A stretch of DNA of 64,000 bases from Hyphomicrobiales bacterium. Its GTDB lineage: Bacteria > Pseudomonadota > Alphaproteobacteria > Rhizobiales > Rhizobiaceae. The position numbers and the translations under genes were made by a program. Every line of letters begins with the position of its first letter. The first letter of the stretch is position 1. The DNA lies in the NCBI GenBank assembly GCA_900469345.1, contig UBWZ01000012.1:184417-248416 (forward strand), written 5' to 3'. Positions 9,420 through 17,904 of the stretch are shown piece after piece. The notes beneath the pieces are model-generated. The model had not been told where the DNA came from. It saw only the letters and a list, made by a program, of their open reading frames with translations, and ran no database searches.

Positions 9420-11786
9420 ATGAAGGCTGGTTCAAGGTTTTTGAACGCAGTGTCGGCGTTTGCGCTGTCTACTGGTGTTGTCGCGTCGGGCGCAGGTGTT
9501 CTGGTGCTTGCTTCCCCTCTTGCTGCCGAAGCAGCCGTGATCCGCACCGTTCAGGTGCGTGGCGCACAGCGTGCGGGTGAAGAGGCGGTTCGTTCCAATC
9601 TGACCATTCGGCCGGGCGTTACCTTTTCCAACAGCGACATCGACGAGTCGGTAAAGAAGCTCTATTCGACGGGCTATTTCTCCGATGTCCGCATGAGCGT
9701 TTCCGGTAGCACCCTGGTGGTGACGGTCAGCGAGAACCAGCTGGTCAACCAGGTCGTGTTCAACGGCAACCGCAAGATCAAGGACGACAAGCTGCAGGGC
9801 GTCGTCCAAACCCAGCCGCTCGGCCCCTACAATCAGTCCATGGTCAACGCTGACATCCAGCGGATCAAGGAAGCCTATGCCGCAATCGGCCGCAGCGACA
9901 TCGAGGTGACCACGCAGACCGCAGCCGTCGGCCAGGGTCGCGTCAACCTGGCTTTCGTGATCAACGAGGGCGAGCGCACCAAGATCGCCGACATCAGCTT
10001 CAACGGCAACCAGGCCTATAGCGACGGCCGCCTCAAGGCAGTCATCGCCACCAAGGAATCGGGCCCGCTTTCCTTCCTGACCCGCAAGGACGTCTACGCC
10101 GAAGACAAGCTCAAGGCTGACGAGGAATCGCTGCGTCAGTTCTATTACAGCCACGGCTATCCGGACTTCCGCGTCATCTCCTCGCAGGCCGTACTCGACG
10201 AATCGACCAACAAGTACAACATCAACTTCACGGTCGAAGAGGGCGAGTACTACAAGTTCGGCGACATCAATGTCGAATCGACCGTTGCCGGCATCAGCAG
10301 CGAAGACCTCAAGGGTCTGGTCGAGACCCGCACCGGCGACGTCTACGACTCCCGCGAAATCCAGAAGACGATCGACTCGATCTCGAAGCGTGTGGCCGCG
10401 GCCGGCTATCCTTTCGCTCGTGTCACCCCGCGTGGCGATCGTAATTTCGAAAACCACACGGTCGGCGTTTCCTACATGGTCGACCAGGGCGACCGCGCCT
10501 ATGTCGAGCGGATCGAGATCCGCGGCAACACCCGCACGCGCGACTACGTCATCCGCCGCGAATTCGACTTCAGCGAAGGCGACGCCTTCAACCAGAACAT
10601 GATCTCGCGTGCCAAGCGTCGCCTCGAGGCTCTCGGCTACTTCACCTCGGTCAACATCTCGACCGCTCAGGGCAGTGCCTCGGACCGCGTCGTGGTGATC
10701 GTCGACGTCGAAGATCAGTCGACCGGTTCGTTCGGTGTCGGCGCCGGTTACGCCGCTGGCGGCGACGGCTTCCTGCTCGAAGCCTCGATCGAAGAAAAGA
10801 ACTTCCTCGGCCGCGGCCAGTACATCCGCGTTGCCGCAGGTGGTGGCTTCGATGACGCCCGCACCTACACGCTGTCCTTCACGGAGCCTTACTTCCTGGG
10901 CTACCGCCTGGCTGCCGGCTTCGACCTCTTCAAGAGCCAGACCTCGTCGAACGACTACTACAAGTACGACGAACAGGGCATCACGCTGCGCGTCACCGCG
11001 CCGATCACCGACGATCTGGCGACGACGTTCCGCTACACCTACAAGCAGATCAAGTACGAGAACGACGGCGGCTTCGGCAATGACGGTATCCCGTTCACGG
11101 CTGACGACAACGTCTCGGCACCCTATGCCTACCTGATCGACAAGCAGGACTTCACGCAGTCCTCGATCTCGCAGACGCTGACCTACAACACGCTCGACAG
11201 CCAGACGCTGCCGCGTGAAGGCTTCTACATCACCGGCACGCAGGAATATGCAGGCCTGGGCGGCGACTCCGACTACTACAAGATCTCCGGTCGGGCCCGT
11301 TACTTCCACCTGCTGTCCACCGAAGCCGACCTTATCGGCTCGCTGGCCGTCGGTGCCGGCCACGTCTTCAAGACGGGCGACGACCTCAACGTCTTCGACC
11401 AGTTCACGATCGGTGGCAGGCAGATCCGCGGCTTCGAGAACGACGGCATTGGTCCGCGTTCGGTTGAGCACGGCGACGACTCGCTGGGCGGTACGACCTA
11501 CTTCACGGCTTCTGCCGAACTGTCGATGCCGATGCCGGGCCTGCCGGAAGACATGGGCGTTCGTGCCGCTGTCTTCACCGATGCCGGCACGCTCTATGGC
11601 AATGATGTCAACACCCGCGGCGATGCGTTCGAGGGCACGGGCATGTCCTGGCGCGTCTCGGTCGGTGCGGGCGTCATGTGGGCATCGCCCTTCGGCAACA
11701 TCCGCTTCGACTACGCAGAGCCTGTCGTGAAGGAAGACTTCGACAAGGTACAGCAGTTCCGGTTCAGCATGTCGAACCAGTTCTGA
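9420..11786 (+). CDS. bamA: Outer membrane protein assembly factor BamA
   Basis: Omp85 protein, 788 residues, the core of the BAM machine that inserts beta-barrels in the outer membrane. A long signal peptide (residues 1-38, ending AAEA) precedes five POTRA repeats (about 40-430) and a 16-strand barrel. The C-terminus SMSNQF ends in Phe, the expected beta-signal. The segment IGGRQIRGFENDGIGPR corresponds to the conserved lid-loop VRGF motif. It is followed by the lipid A genes, the common bamA-lpxD-fabZ-lpxA order. Confidence 0.98.
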   Translation: MKAGSRFLNAVSAFALSTGVVASGAGVLVLASPLAAEAAVIRTVQVRGAQRAGEEAVRSNLTIRPGVTFSNSDIDESVKKLYSTGYFSDVRMSVSGSTLVVTVSENQLVNQVVFNGNRKIKDDKLQGVVQTQPLGPYNQSMVNADIQRIKEAYAAIGRSDIEVTTQTAAVGQGRVNLAFVINEGERTKIADISFNGNQAYSDGRLKAVIATKESGPLSFLTRKDVYAEDKLKADEESLRQFYYSHGYPDFRVISSQAVLDESTNKYNINFTVEEGEYYKFGDINVESTVAGISSEDLKGLVETRTGDVYDSREIQKTIDSISKRVAAAGYPFARVTPRGDRNFENHTVGVSYMVDQGDRAYVERIEIRGNTRTRDYVIRREFDFSEGDAFNQNMISRAKRRLEALGYFTSVNISTAQGSASDRVVVIVDVEDQSTGSFGVGAGYAAGGDGFLLEASIEEKNFLGRGQYIRVAAGGGFDDARTYTLSFTEPYFLGYRLAAGFDLFKSQTSSNDYYKYDEQGITLRVTAPITDDLATTFRYTYKQIKYENDGGFGNDGIPFTADDNVSAPYAYLIDKQDFTQSSISQTLTYNTLDSQTLPREGFYITGTQEYAGLGGDSDYYKISGRARYFHLLSTEADLIGSLAVGAGHVFKTGDDLNVFDQFTIGGRQIRGFENDGIGPRSVEHGDDSLGGTTYFTASAELSMPMPGLPEDMGVRAAVFTDAGTLYGNDVNTRGDAFEGTGMSWRVSVGAGVMWASPFGNIRFDYAEPVVKEDFDKVQQFRFSMSNQF

Positions 11787-11791
11787 TAATC

Positions 11792-11813
11792 TCCGGTCGC
11801 GTTGGCGACCGGA
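11792..11813 (+). terminator. Hairpin between bamA and lpxD
   Basis: Perfect 9-bp stem TCCGGTCGC / GCGACCGGA with a GTTG loop, 5 bases after the bamA stop and 24 bases before lpxD. It is followed by AATCTGTTCT rather than a clean T-run, so partial attenuation into lpxD is likely. Confidence 0.55.
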
Positions 11814-11837
11814 AATCTGTTCTGGAGCTCTGGCTTT

Positions 11838-12902
11838 ATGGACCAAAACGAATTTTATCCGTCCCATGACGGGATAAGCCTGCGCGAGCTGGCGGACCGT
11901 CTTGGGGCCGAACTGCGCGATCAGGGCACTGCCGAGCGGGTCATCCGCTCCGTGGCGCCGGTCGCAAGGGCAAAGCCCGGGCAAATTTGCTACATCCTGT
12001 CGCGCAAGAACCGTGAGGAGCTCGCTACCTGCGAAGCCTCGGCGATCCTGTGCGATCCGGGTCTTGCCTCCGTCGTTCCAGAGCACATCGCCATTGTCCT
12101 GACCAAGGCGCCGCACGCTGCCTTCGCCATGGCCGGCGAGATGCTACATCCGGAAGCGATGCGGCCATCGCTGGTAACCTCCCTGCCGTCCGCCATCTCG
12201 CCGATGGCCTTCGTCGATCCGACTGCAAGGCTTGAGCCCGACGTGGAAGTCGAGCCCATGGCGGTGATCGGTGCCGGTGTCGAGATTGGTGCTGGCAGCA
12301 GGATTGCCGCCGGCGCCGTCATCGGGGCCCATGTAAAGATCGGCCGGGGCTGCACCATTGCCTCCGGCGCCAGCATCGTCGCCGCGCTGATCGGTAATGG
12401 CGTGATCATTCACAACGGTGCGCGCATCGGCCAGGATGGATTCGGCTTTGCTCCCGGCCCGCGCGGCATGCTCAAGATTGCCCAGATCGGGCGGGTCATC
12501 ATCCAGGACAATGTCGAGATCGGCGCCAACACGACGGTTGACCGTGGCGCCATGGACGACACCGTCATCGGCGAGGGCACCAAGATCGACAATCTCGTGC
12601 AGGTCGCCCACAACGTCCGCATCGGCCGCCATTGCGGCATTGCGGCGGGCGTCGGCATTGCCGGATCGACACAGATCGGCGATGGCGTGTTGATCGGCGG
12701 CGCCTCCGGTATTAATGGACACATCAAGATCGGCAATGGCGTGCAGATCGCGGCCATGAGCGGCGTGGTCGGCGATGTGCCGGCGGGGGCGCGCTATGGC
12801 GGCGTTCCGGCCAGGCCGATGAAGGACTTTTTGCGGGACCTGGCAGTGATCATGTCCCGGACCGACGAACGGGCAAAACGCAGAGGAGACAACAATGACT
12901 GA
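11838..12902 (+). CDS. lpxD: UDP-3-O-(3-hydroxyacyl)glucosamine N-acyltransferase
   Basis: Third step of lipid A synthesis, 354 residues, adding the N-linked hydroxyacyl chain. A uridine-binding N-terminal domain ([14 protein letters not shown], residues about 10-23) is followed by a left-handed beta-helix of hexapeptide repeats (about 110-315), with the characteristic [12 protein letters not shown] and [16 protein letters not shown]. The ATG at 11838 has GGAG ten bases upstream; the frame opens earlier, at 11802. It overlaps fabZ by 8 bases. Confidence 0.97.
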   Translation: MDQNEFYPSHDGISLRELADRLGAELRDQGTAERVIRSVAPVARAKPGQICYILSRKNREELATCEASAILCDPGLASVVPEHIAIVLTKAPHAAFAMAGEMLHPEAMRPSLVTSLPSAISPMAFVDPTARLEPDVEVEPMAVIGAGVEIGAGSRIAAGAVIGAHVKIGRGCTIASGASIVAALIGNGVIIHNGARIGQDGFGFAPGPRGMLKIAQIGRVIIQDNVEIGANTTVDRGAMDDTVIGEGTKIDNLVQVAHNVRIGRHCGIAAGVGIAGSTQIGDGVLIGGASGINGHIKIGNGVQIAAMSGVVGDVPAGARYGGVPARPMKDFLRDLAVIMSRTDERAKRRGDNND

Positions 12903-13359
12903 TGAGACCAAGCCGGAGCTCGGCGCGGCCGACATTCAGGAAATCATGACGCTTTTGCCTCATCGTTACCCGTTCTTGCTGGTTGACCGCATCATCGAGA
13001 TCGACGGCGACAATTCCGCCATCGGCATCAAGAACGTGACGGCCAACGAGCCGCATTTCACCGGTCACTTCCCGGAAAAGCCGATCATGCCGGGTGTCCT
13101 TCTTGTCGAAGGCATGGCCCAGACGGCCGGCGCCATCTGCGCCCGCAAGCAGGGCGAGGCGGGCAATCTCGTCTACTTCATGACCATCGACAATGCCCGC
13201 TTCCGCAAGCCCGTCGTCCCGGGCGACCGGGTGGAGTATCATGTGGTCAAGCAGAAGCAGCGCGGCAGCATCTGGAAGTTCCATTGCGATGCATTGGTGG
13301 ATGGCGTGCTGGTGGCGGAAGCCGATATCGGCGCCATGATGCGTAAGGGAAGCGAATGA
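12895..13359 (+). CDS. fabZ: (3R)-hydroxyacyl-ACP dehydratase FabZ
   Basis: Fatty-acid synthesis dehydratase, 154 residues with a hot-dog fold. The active-site His58 lies in [14 protein letters not shown] and Glu72 in [18 protein letters not shown] lies just upstream of the ATG, which overlaps lpxD by 8 bases; its own stop overlaps the lpxA start by 4 bases. The position inside the lpx operon reflects the shared hydroxyacyl-ACP pool of fatty-acid and lipid A synthesis. Confidence 0.97.
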   Translation: MTDETKPELGAADIQEIMTLLPHRYPFLLVDRIIEIDGDNSAIGIKNVTANEPHFTGHFPEKPIMPGVLLVEGMAQTAGAICARKQGEAGNLVYFMTIDNARFRKPVVPGDRVEYHVVKQKQRGSIWKFHCDALVDGVLVAEADIGAMMRKGSE

Positions 13360-14171
13360 GCAGTGTAGCCGCCAGTGCGCGCATTCATCCGACCTCTGTC
13401 GTCGAGGATGGCGCAGTCATCGGCGAAAACGTCAAGATCGGCCCCTTCTGTCAGGTTGGCGGTCGGGTCGTGCTCGGCGACGATGTCGAGCTTGTCTCTC
13501 ACGCCGTGGTGACGGGACGCACGGACATCGGTCGTGGTTGCCGCATCTTCCCCATGGCGGTGATCGGCGGCGTGTCGCAGAGCCTGCACGAAGCGGGCGA
13601 GGGCTCCAGCCTGTCGGTCGGCGACAACTGCACCATGCGCGAAGGCGTCACGATGAACACCGGCACGGTCGGTGGCGGCGGCAAGACGGTCGTCGGCAGC
13701 AACGGGCTTTTCCTGGCCAATTGCCACGTCGCCCACGACTGCCAGCTTGGCAGCCATATCATCATGTCCAACAATGTCATGCTGGCCGGCCACGTGCATG
13801 TCGGCGACCGCGCCATTCTTGGCGGCGGTTGCGCCGTCCACCAGTTTACGAGGATCGGCCGCCAGGCCTTTATCGGCGGCCTGTCGGCGGTCAACTATGA
13901 CGTCATTCCGTACGGGATGCTGAACGGCAATCCCGGCGTCCTCGGCGGCCTGAACGTCGTCGGCATGACCCGGGCCGGCGTCGAGCGCGCCACGATCCAC
14001 GTTGTCCGGCGTGCCTACAAGGATATCTTCGAGGCGGAAGGAAACGTCCGCGCCCGTGCGGCGGAGGTTCGCGATACCTATGCCGACTGCGCCGAAGCGC
14101 TCGAGATCATCGATTTCATCACGGCGGAAAGCGACCGCGCCATCTCGTCACCGTTCCGCAGAAAAGCGTGA
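13356..14171 (+). CDS. lpxA: Acyl-ACP--UDP-N-acetylglucosamine O-acyltransferase
   Basis: First enzyme of lipid A synthesis, 271 residues. Hexapeptide-repeat beta-helix from residue 10 to about 190, then an alpha-helical C-terminus. His127 in the motif VAHDC corresponds to the catalytic base, and LNGNPG with the following Gly/Arg region is typical. It overlaps fabZ by 4 bases (ATGA) and abuts lpxI, so lpxD-fabZ-lpxA-lpxI-lpxB is a tightly coupled operon. Confidence 0.97.
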   Translation: MSSVAASARIHPTSVVEDGAVIGENVKIGPFCQVGGRVVLGDDVELVSHAVVTGRTDIGRGCRIFPMAVIGGVSQSLHEAGEGSSLSVGDNCTMREGVTMNTGTVGGGGKTVVGSNGLFLANCHVAHDCQLGSHIIMSNNVMLAGHVHVGDRAILGGGCAVHQFTRIGRQAFIGGLSAVNYDVIPYGMLNGNPGVLGGLNVVGMTRAGVERATIHVVRRAYKDIFEAEGNVRARAAEVRDTYADCAEALEIIDFITAESDRAISSPFRRKA

Positions 14172-15058
14172 TGGAGCCGACCGGCGCACCAAGCCAGGCG
14201 CATGAGGGCCGGTTGGCCATCATTGCCGGGCGAGGGCAGTTGCCGGTTTACCTTGCTGAGGCGGCGCGCGATGCAGGCGAGGATCCCTTGATCCTTGCCT
14301 TGGCGAATGAGGCGGATGGGCGCTTCGACGGCTTTGAAACCATTCATGTCGGCGTGGGCGATCTAGCCCAGATCCAGACGCGGCTGCGCGATGGCGGAAT
14401 TGCCCGCGTCGTGATGTCGGGTGGGGTCGCGCGCCGGCCGGATCTGCGCGACATCAAGCCGACCTTCAAGACCCTCATCAAGGTGCCGTCGGTCGTCCGC
14501 ACGCTGATGTCCGGCGGCGACGACACGGTGCTGCAGATGGTCATCAAGCTGATCGAAGCCATGGGATGCCGAGTTATCGGCGCCCATCAAATCGCACCCG
14601 GGCTGCTGGCACGAACAGGGCCGCTCGGCCGGACGAGGCCGGGCGACGACGATCGGCGCGACATCGAGAAGGCGGTCGAGGCAGCCCAGCTTCTTGGCCG
14701 GCTCGACATCGGCCAGGGTGCCGTCAGCGTCGGGGGGCGCGTGGTCGCACTCGAGGGTGTCGAGGGGACCGATCAGATGCTCCTGCGGGTTGCCGAGCTG
14801 CGCAAGGCCGGCCGGATCTCCGCCCGGCGTCGCGGCGTGCTGGTCAAGCTCAGCAAGCCGCAGCAGGATATGCGAGCGGATCTGCCGACGATCGGGCTGT
14901 CGACGCTCGAAAACGCGAAGGCGGCAGGCCTTGCCGGCATCGCCGTCGAAGCCGGCCGCGCACTGGTGCTGGACGAGGCGGCTCTGGTTGCGGCGGCCGA
15001 CGCAGCCGGCCTGTTCGTGGTCGGCATCGACCTGGAGCTGGACGGGAGAGGCGCTTGA
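14171..15058 (+). CDS. lpxI: UDP-2,3-diacylglucosamine pyrophosphatase LpxI (DUF1009)
   Basis: LpxI-type enzyme, 295 residues, yielding lipid X for LpxB; alphaproteobacteria commonly use LpxI instead of LpxH. The N-terminal LAIIAGRGQLPVYLAEAA, the MSGGVARRPD loop and the C-terminal TIGLSTLENAKAAGLAGI are typical of DUF1009. Start is ATG 14171 (sharing the A of the lpxA stop) or GTG 14168; neither has a strong ribosome site, so coupling to lpxA is probable. The downstream lpxB start overlaps its stop. Confidence 0.95.
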   Translation: MEPTGAPSQAHEGRLAIIAGRGQLPVYLAEAARDAGEDPLILALANEADGRFDGFETIHVGVGDLAQIQTRLRDGGIARVVMSGGVARRPDLRDIKPTFKTLIKVPSVVRTLMSGGDDTVLQMVIKLIEAMGCRVIGAHQIAPGLLARTGPLGRTRPGDDDRRDIEKAVEAAQLLGRLDIGQGAVSVGGRVVALEGVEGTDQMLLRVAELRKAGRISARRRGVLVKLSKPQQDMRADLPTIGLSTLENAKAAGLAGIAVEAGRALVLDEAALVAAADAAGLFVVGIDLELDGRGA

Positions 15059-16257
15059 ACGAGGATGCACCAACTGCACTAACTGGCGGCCTGACCGTAG
15101 GGATCGTCGCCGGCGAGGTCTCCGGCGATATGCTCGCAGCCGATCTCATTACGGCGATGCGGCGGTCGAACCCGGGTCCGATCCGGCTTGTCGGAGTGGG
15201 CGGCGACGGGCTGGCAGCGCAGGGCCTTCAATCGCTTTTCGATTTCTCCGAGCTTTCGATCATGGGGCTGACGCAGGTGCTTGCCCGCCTGCCAAAGCTG
15301 GTCCGGCGGATCCGGCAGACGGCTGACGCGCTGATTGCCGCACGTCCCGATGTGCTCGTCATTGTCGACAGCCCCGATTTCACCCATCGGGTCGCAAAGC
15401 GCGTGCGCGCCGCGCTCCCAAACCTGCCTATCGTCAACTATGTCTGTCCGAGCGTCTGGGCCTGGAAGGAATACCGGGCAACCGCCATGCTGCCTTATGT
15501 GGACCGCGTGCTCGCCGTGCTGCCCTTCGAGCCCGAGGTGATGCGGCGGCTGGGCGGACCGGAAACGACCTTTGTCGGCCACCGCCTGACGCACGATCCG
15601 GGAATCCTGCACATCCGCGCGGCAAGACATGAGCGGCCGAAGCGCCAGGCGGGCGAGCCGAGGACGATTATGCTGCTCCCCGGTTCGCGATCGGCCGAGA
15701 TCAAGGCGCTGCTGCCTGTTTTCGGCGATGCCGCGCGGGATTTCGTCAGTCGCAACGGAGATACCCGCTTCGTCTTGCCGACCGTGCCGCGACGTGAGGC
15801 GCTGGTGCGCGAGCTTGCGGCCCGGCTTCCGATTCCCGTTGAGATCACTGCGGACGCGCAGGGCAAGCAACAGGCCTTCATCGATGCCGACGCGGCGATG
15901 GCCGCGTCCGGGACGGTCATCCTGGAACTGGCGCTCGCAACCGTGCCTGTGGTCTCCGCCTACAAGACCGACTGGCTCATCAAGCTGCTCGCATCGCGCA
16001 TCAAGACGTGGACGGGCGCGCTTCCCAATCTCATTGCAGATTATCCGGTCGTTGCCGAATACGTCAACGAAGTGGTGCGGCCGGCCAGTCTCTGCCGCAC
16101 ACTCGAGCGCCTGTCGGCCGATACGCTGCAGCGTCAGGCGATGCTGGAAGGTTTTGATCTGGTCTGGCAGCGCCTGCAGGTGCCGGTACCCTCCGGCGAA
16201 GCGGCAGCGGTGGCGGTGTTCGACACCATGCGCAAGAAAGTGCCGATCCGTCGCTGA
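15055..16257 (+). CDS. lpxB: Lipid-A-disaccharide synthase
   Basis: GT19 glycosyltransferase, 400 residues, condensing UDP-diacylglucosamine with lipid X. VGIVAGEVSGDMLAADLI is the conserved N-terminus and CPSVWAWKEYR and LLPGSRSAEIKAL are family motifs. The frame is open for 160 codons upstream, but that part is a shadow of lpxI; I place the start at TTG 15055, overlapping the lpxI stop, with GGGAGAGG just upstream, which gives the usual length. It is the last gene of the lpx operon, followed by a terminator. Confidence 0.95.
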   Translation: MNEDAPTALTGGLTVGIVAGEVSGDMLAADLITAMRRSNPGPIRLVGVGGDGLAAQGLQSLFDFSELSIMGLTQVLARLPKLVRRIRQTADALIAARPDVLVIVDSPDFTHRVAKRVRAALPNLPIVNYVCPSVWAWKEYRATAMLPYVDRVLAVLPFEPEVMRRLGGPETTFVGHRLTHDPGILHIRAARHERPKRQAGEPRTIMLLPGSRSAEIKALLPVFGDAARDFVSRNGDTRFVLPTVPRREALVRELAARLPIPVEITADAQGKQQAFIDADAAMAASGTVILELALATVPVVSAYKTDWLIKLLASRIKTWTGALPNLIADYPVVAEYVNEVVRPASLCRTLERLSADTLQRQAMLEGFDLVWQRLQVPVPSGEAAAVAVFDTMRKKVPIRR

Positions 16258-16314
16258 CGGACGCCTGGGCGGAACGCCGCTCCATAGTCCTTTATAGTGA
16301 CGTAAAGACATCAA

Positions 16315-16342
16315 AAAACCCGGCTGTTTCCAGCCGGGTTTT
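16315..16342. terminator. Bidirectional terminator between lpxB and gltA
   Basis: Perfect 12-bp stem AAAACCCGGCTG / CAGCCGGGTTTT with a TTTC loop. A-run on the left and T-run on the right make it a good intrinsic terminator on both strands, serving the converging lpxB and gltA transcripts. Confidence 0.9.
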
Positions 16343-16359
16343 GCAGGTCTGCGATCTGA

Positions 16360-17649
16360 TCAGCGCTTCGACAGCGGCACGTAGTCGCGCTGCGGTTCGC
16401 CCGTGTACAGCTGGCGCGGGCGGCCGATGCGCTGCTGCGGATCTTCGATCATTTCGGCCCACTGGGCGATCCAGCCGACGGTGCGGGCAAGAGCGAACAG
16501 CACGGTGAACATGGTCGTCGGGAAGCCCATCGCCTTCAGGGTGATGCCCGAATAGAAGTCGATGTTCGGATAGAGCTTCTTTTCGATGAAGTACTCGTCC
16601 GTCAGCGCGATCTTCTCGAGTTCCATGGCCACCTGCAGGAGCGGGTCGTCCTTGTGGCCGAGTTCGCCGAGAACTTCATGCGTCGTCTTCTGCATGATCT
16701 TCGCGCGCGGATCGTAGTTCTTGTAGACGCGGTGGCCGAAGCCCATCAGGCGGAAGGGATCGTTCTTGTCCTTGGCGCGGGCGATGTATTCCGGGATCTT
16801 GTCGACCGTTCCGATTTCCTGCAGCATGTTCAGCGCTGCCTCGTTGGCGCCGCCATGGGCAGGGCCCCACAGGCAGGCGATACCGGCCGCGATACAGGCA
16901 AACGGGTTGGCGCCGGACGAACCGGCAAGCCGGACGGTCGAGGTCGATGCGTTCTGCTCGTGGTCCGCATGCAGGATGAAGATGCGGTCCATGGCACGCG
17001 CCAGAACCGGGTTCACCTTGTATTCTTCGCACGGTACGGCAAAGCACATCCGCAGGAAGTTGGACGCATAGTCGAGATCGTTCTGCGGGTAAACGAAGGG
17101 CTGGCCGATATGGTACTTGTAGGCCATGGCGGCGATCGTCGGCATCTTGGCGATCATCCGCAGCGACGCGACCATGCGCTGGTGCGGGTCGGTGATGTCG
17201 GTGGAGTCGTGATAGAACGCCGACAGCGCACCAACCGTGCCGACCATCACCGCCATCGGATGGGCGTCACGGCGGAAGCCGGTGAAGAAGCGGCTCATCT
17301 GCTCGTGAACCATGGTATGCATGGTGACACGATGGTCGAAATCCTTCTTCTGACCGGCTGTCGGCAATTCGCCGTACAGCAGCAGGTAGCAGGTTTCCAG
17401 GAAGTCTCCCTGTTCCGCCAGTTGCTCGATCGGGTATCCGCGATGCAGAAGGACGCCGGCATCGCCATCGATGTAGGTGATCTTGGATTCGCACGATGCG
17501 GTTGAGGTAAAGCCCGGGTCGTAGGTGAAGGCCCCGGTCTGCTTGTAGAGATTGCCGATATCGATCACGTCCGGCCCGATCGAGCCCGACTTAACAGGCA
17601 GGTCGACCTTCTTGTCACCGAGTACGAGATTTCCGCTTTTGTCCGTCAT
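16360..17649 (-). CDS. gltA: Citrate synthase
   Basis: Type II (large) citrate synthase, 429 residues, condensing oxaloacetate and acetyl-CoA. Visible are the N-terminal beta domain with [17 protein letters not shown], the [10 protein letters not shown] segment with a catalytic His, and [14 protein letters not shown]. Start MTDKSGNL at 17649 with GGAGGA upstream; the frame opens 15 codons earlier without an RBS. It is transcribed convergently to lpxB and divergently from comEC. Confidence 0.97.
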   Translation of the reverse strand: MTDKSGNLVLGDKKVDLPVKSGSIGPDVIDIGNLYKQTGAFTYDPGFTSTASCESKITYIDGDAGVLLHRGYPIEQLAEQGDFLETCYLLLYGELPTAGQKKDFDHRVTMHTMVHEQMSRFFTGFRRDAHPMAVMVGTVGALSAFYHDSTDITDPHQRMVASLRMIAKMPTIAAMAYKYHIGQPFVYPQNDLDYASNFLRMCFAVPCEEYKVNPVLARAMDRIFILHADHEQNASTSTVRLAGSSGANPFACIAAGIACLWGPAHGGANEAALNMLQEIGTVDKIPEYIARAKDKNDPFRLMGFGHRVYKNYDPRAKIMQKTTHEVLGELGHKDDPLLQVAMELEKIALTDEYFIEKKLYPNIDFYSGITLKAMGFPTTMFTVLFALARTVGWIAQWAEMIEDPQQRIGRPRQLYTGEPQRDYVPLSKR

Positions 17650-17674
17650 GCTGATCCTCCAACCTATTGGCGGC

Positions 17675-17694
17675 ATGGCGCCTAAACGCGCCAT
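17675..17694. promoter_or_regulatory. Inverted repeat in the gltA leader
   Basis: ATGGCGC-ctaaac-GCGCCAT, 7-bp perfect arms with a 6-base spacer, 26-45 bases upstream of the gltA start codon and downstream of the proposed promoter. It could be an operator or a leader hairpin near the ribosome site. Confidence 0.4.
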
Positions 17695-17717
17695 AGGGTT
17701 TAAGCGTCCAACGTTTA

Positions 17718-17745
17718 GCTATATGATCCGTCCGCCGCTGCCAAG
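17718..17745 (-). promoter_or_regulatory. Candidate gltA promoter
   Basis: Reading toward gltA, CTTGGC (17745-17740) and TATAGC (17723-17718) are separated by 16 bp, close to the alphaproteobacterial housekeeping consensus CTTGAC-N17-CTATAT. The -10 lies about 70 bases from the start codon. Confidence 0.4.
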
Positions 17746-17904
17746 CGCTCCTGACGCCGATTTGTGCACCGCGGAAACATAATGGGCAAAGGCTCCGGTT
17801 GCACTTCGTAACCGCGTCTTGCGCAAGATCAAGAAGGTATCCCGGTCCCCTCCGGTCGTCGCCCGTTGACGCCCCAAAGAGAAGCGCGCAGGTTGCATCC
17901 GCAC

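Noticed and set aside
9432..12116. An 894-codon open frame antisense to bamA and lpxD
   Set aside because: Overlaps an essential, fully conserved gene; product is repetitive in V/D/R/G as expected of a shadow frame.
14566..15054. An in-frame 163-codon extension upstream of lpxB
   Set aside because: Arg/Ser-rich shadow of lpxI; a TTG with a ribosome site at 15055 gives the normal LpxB length.
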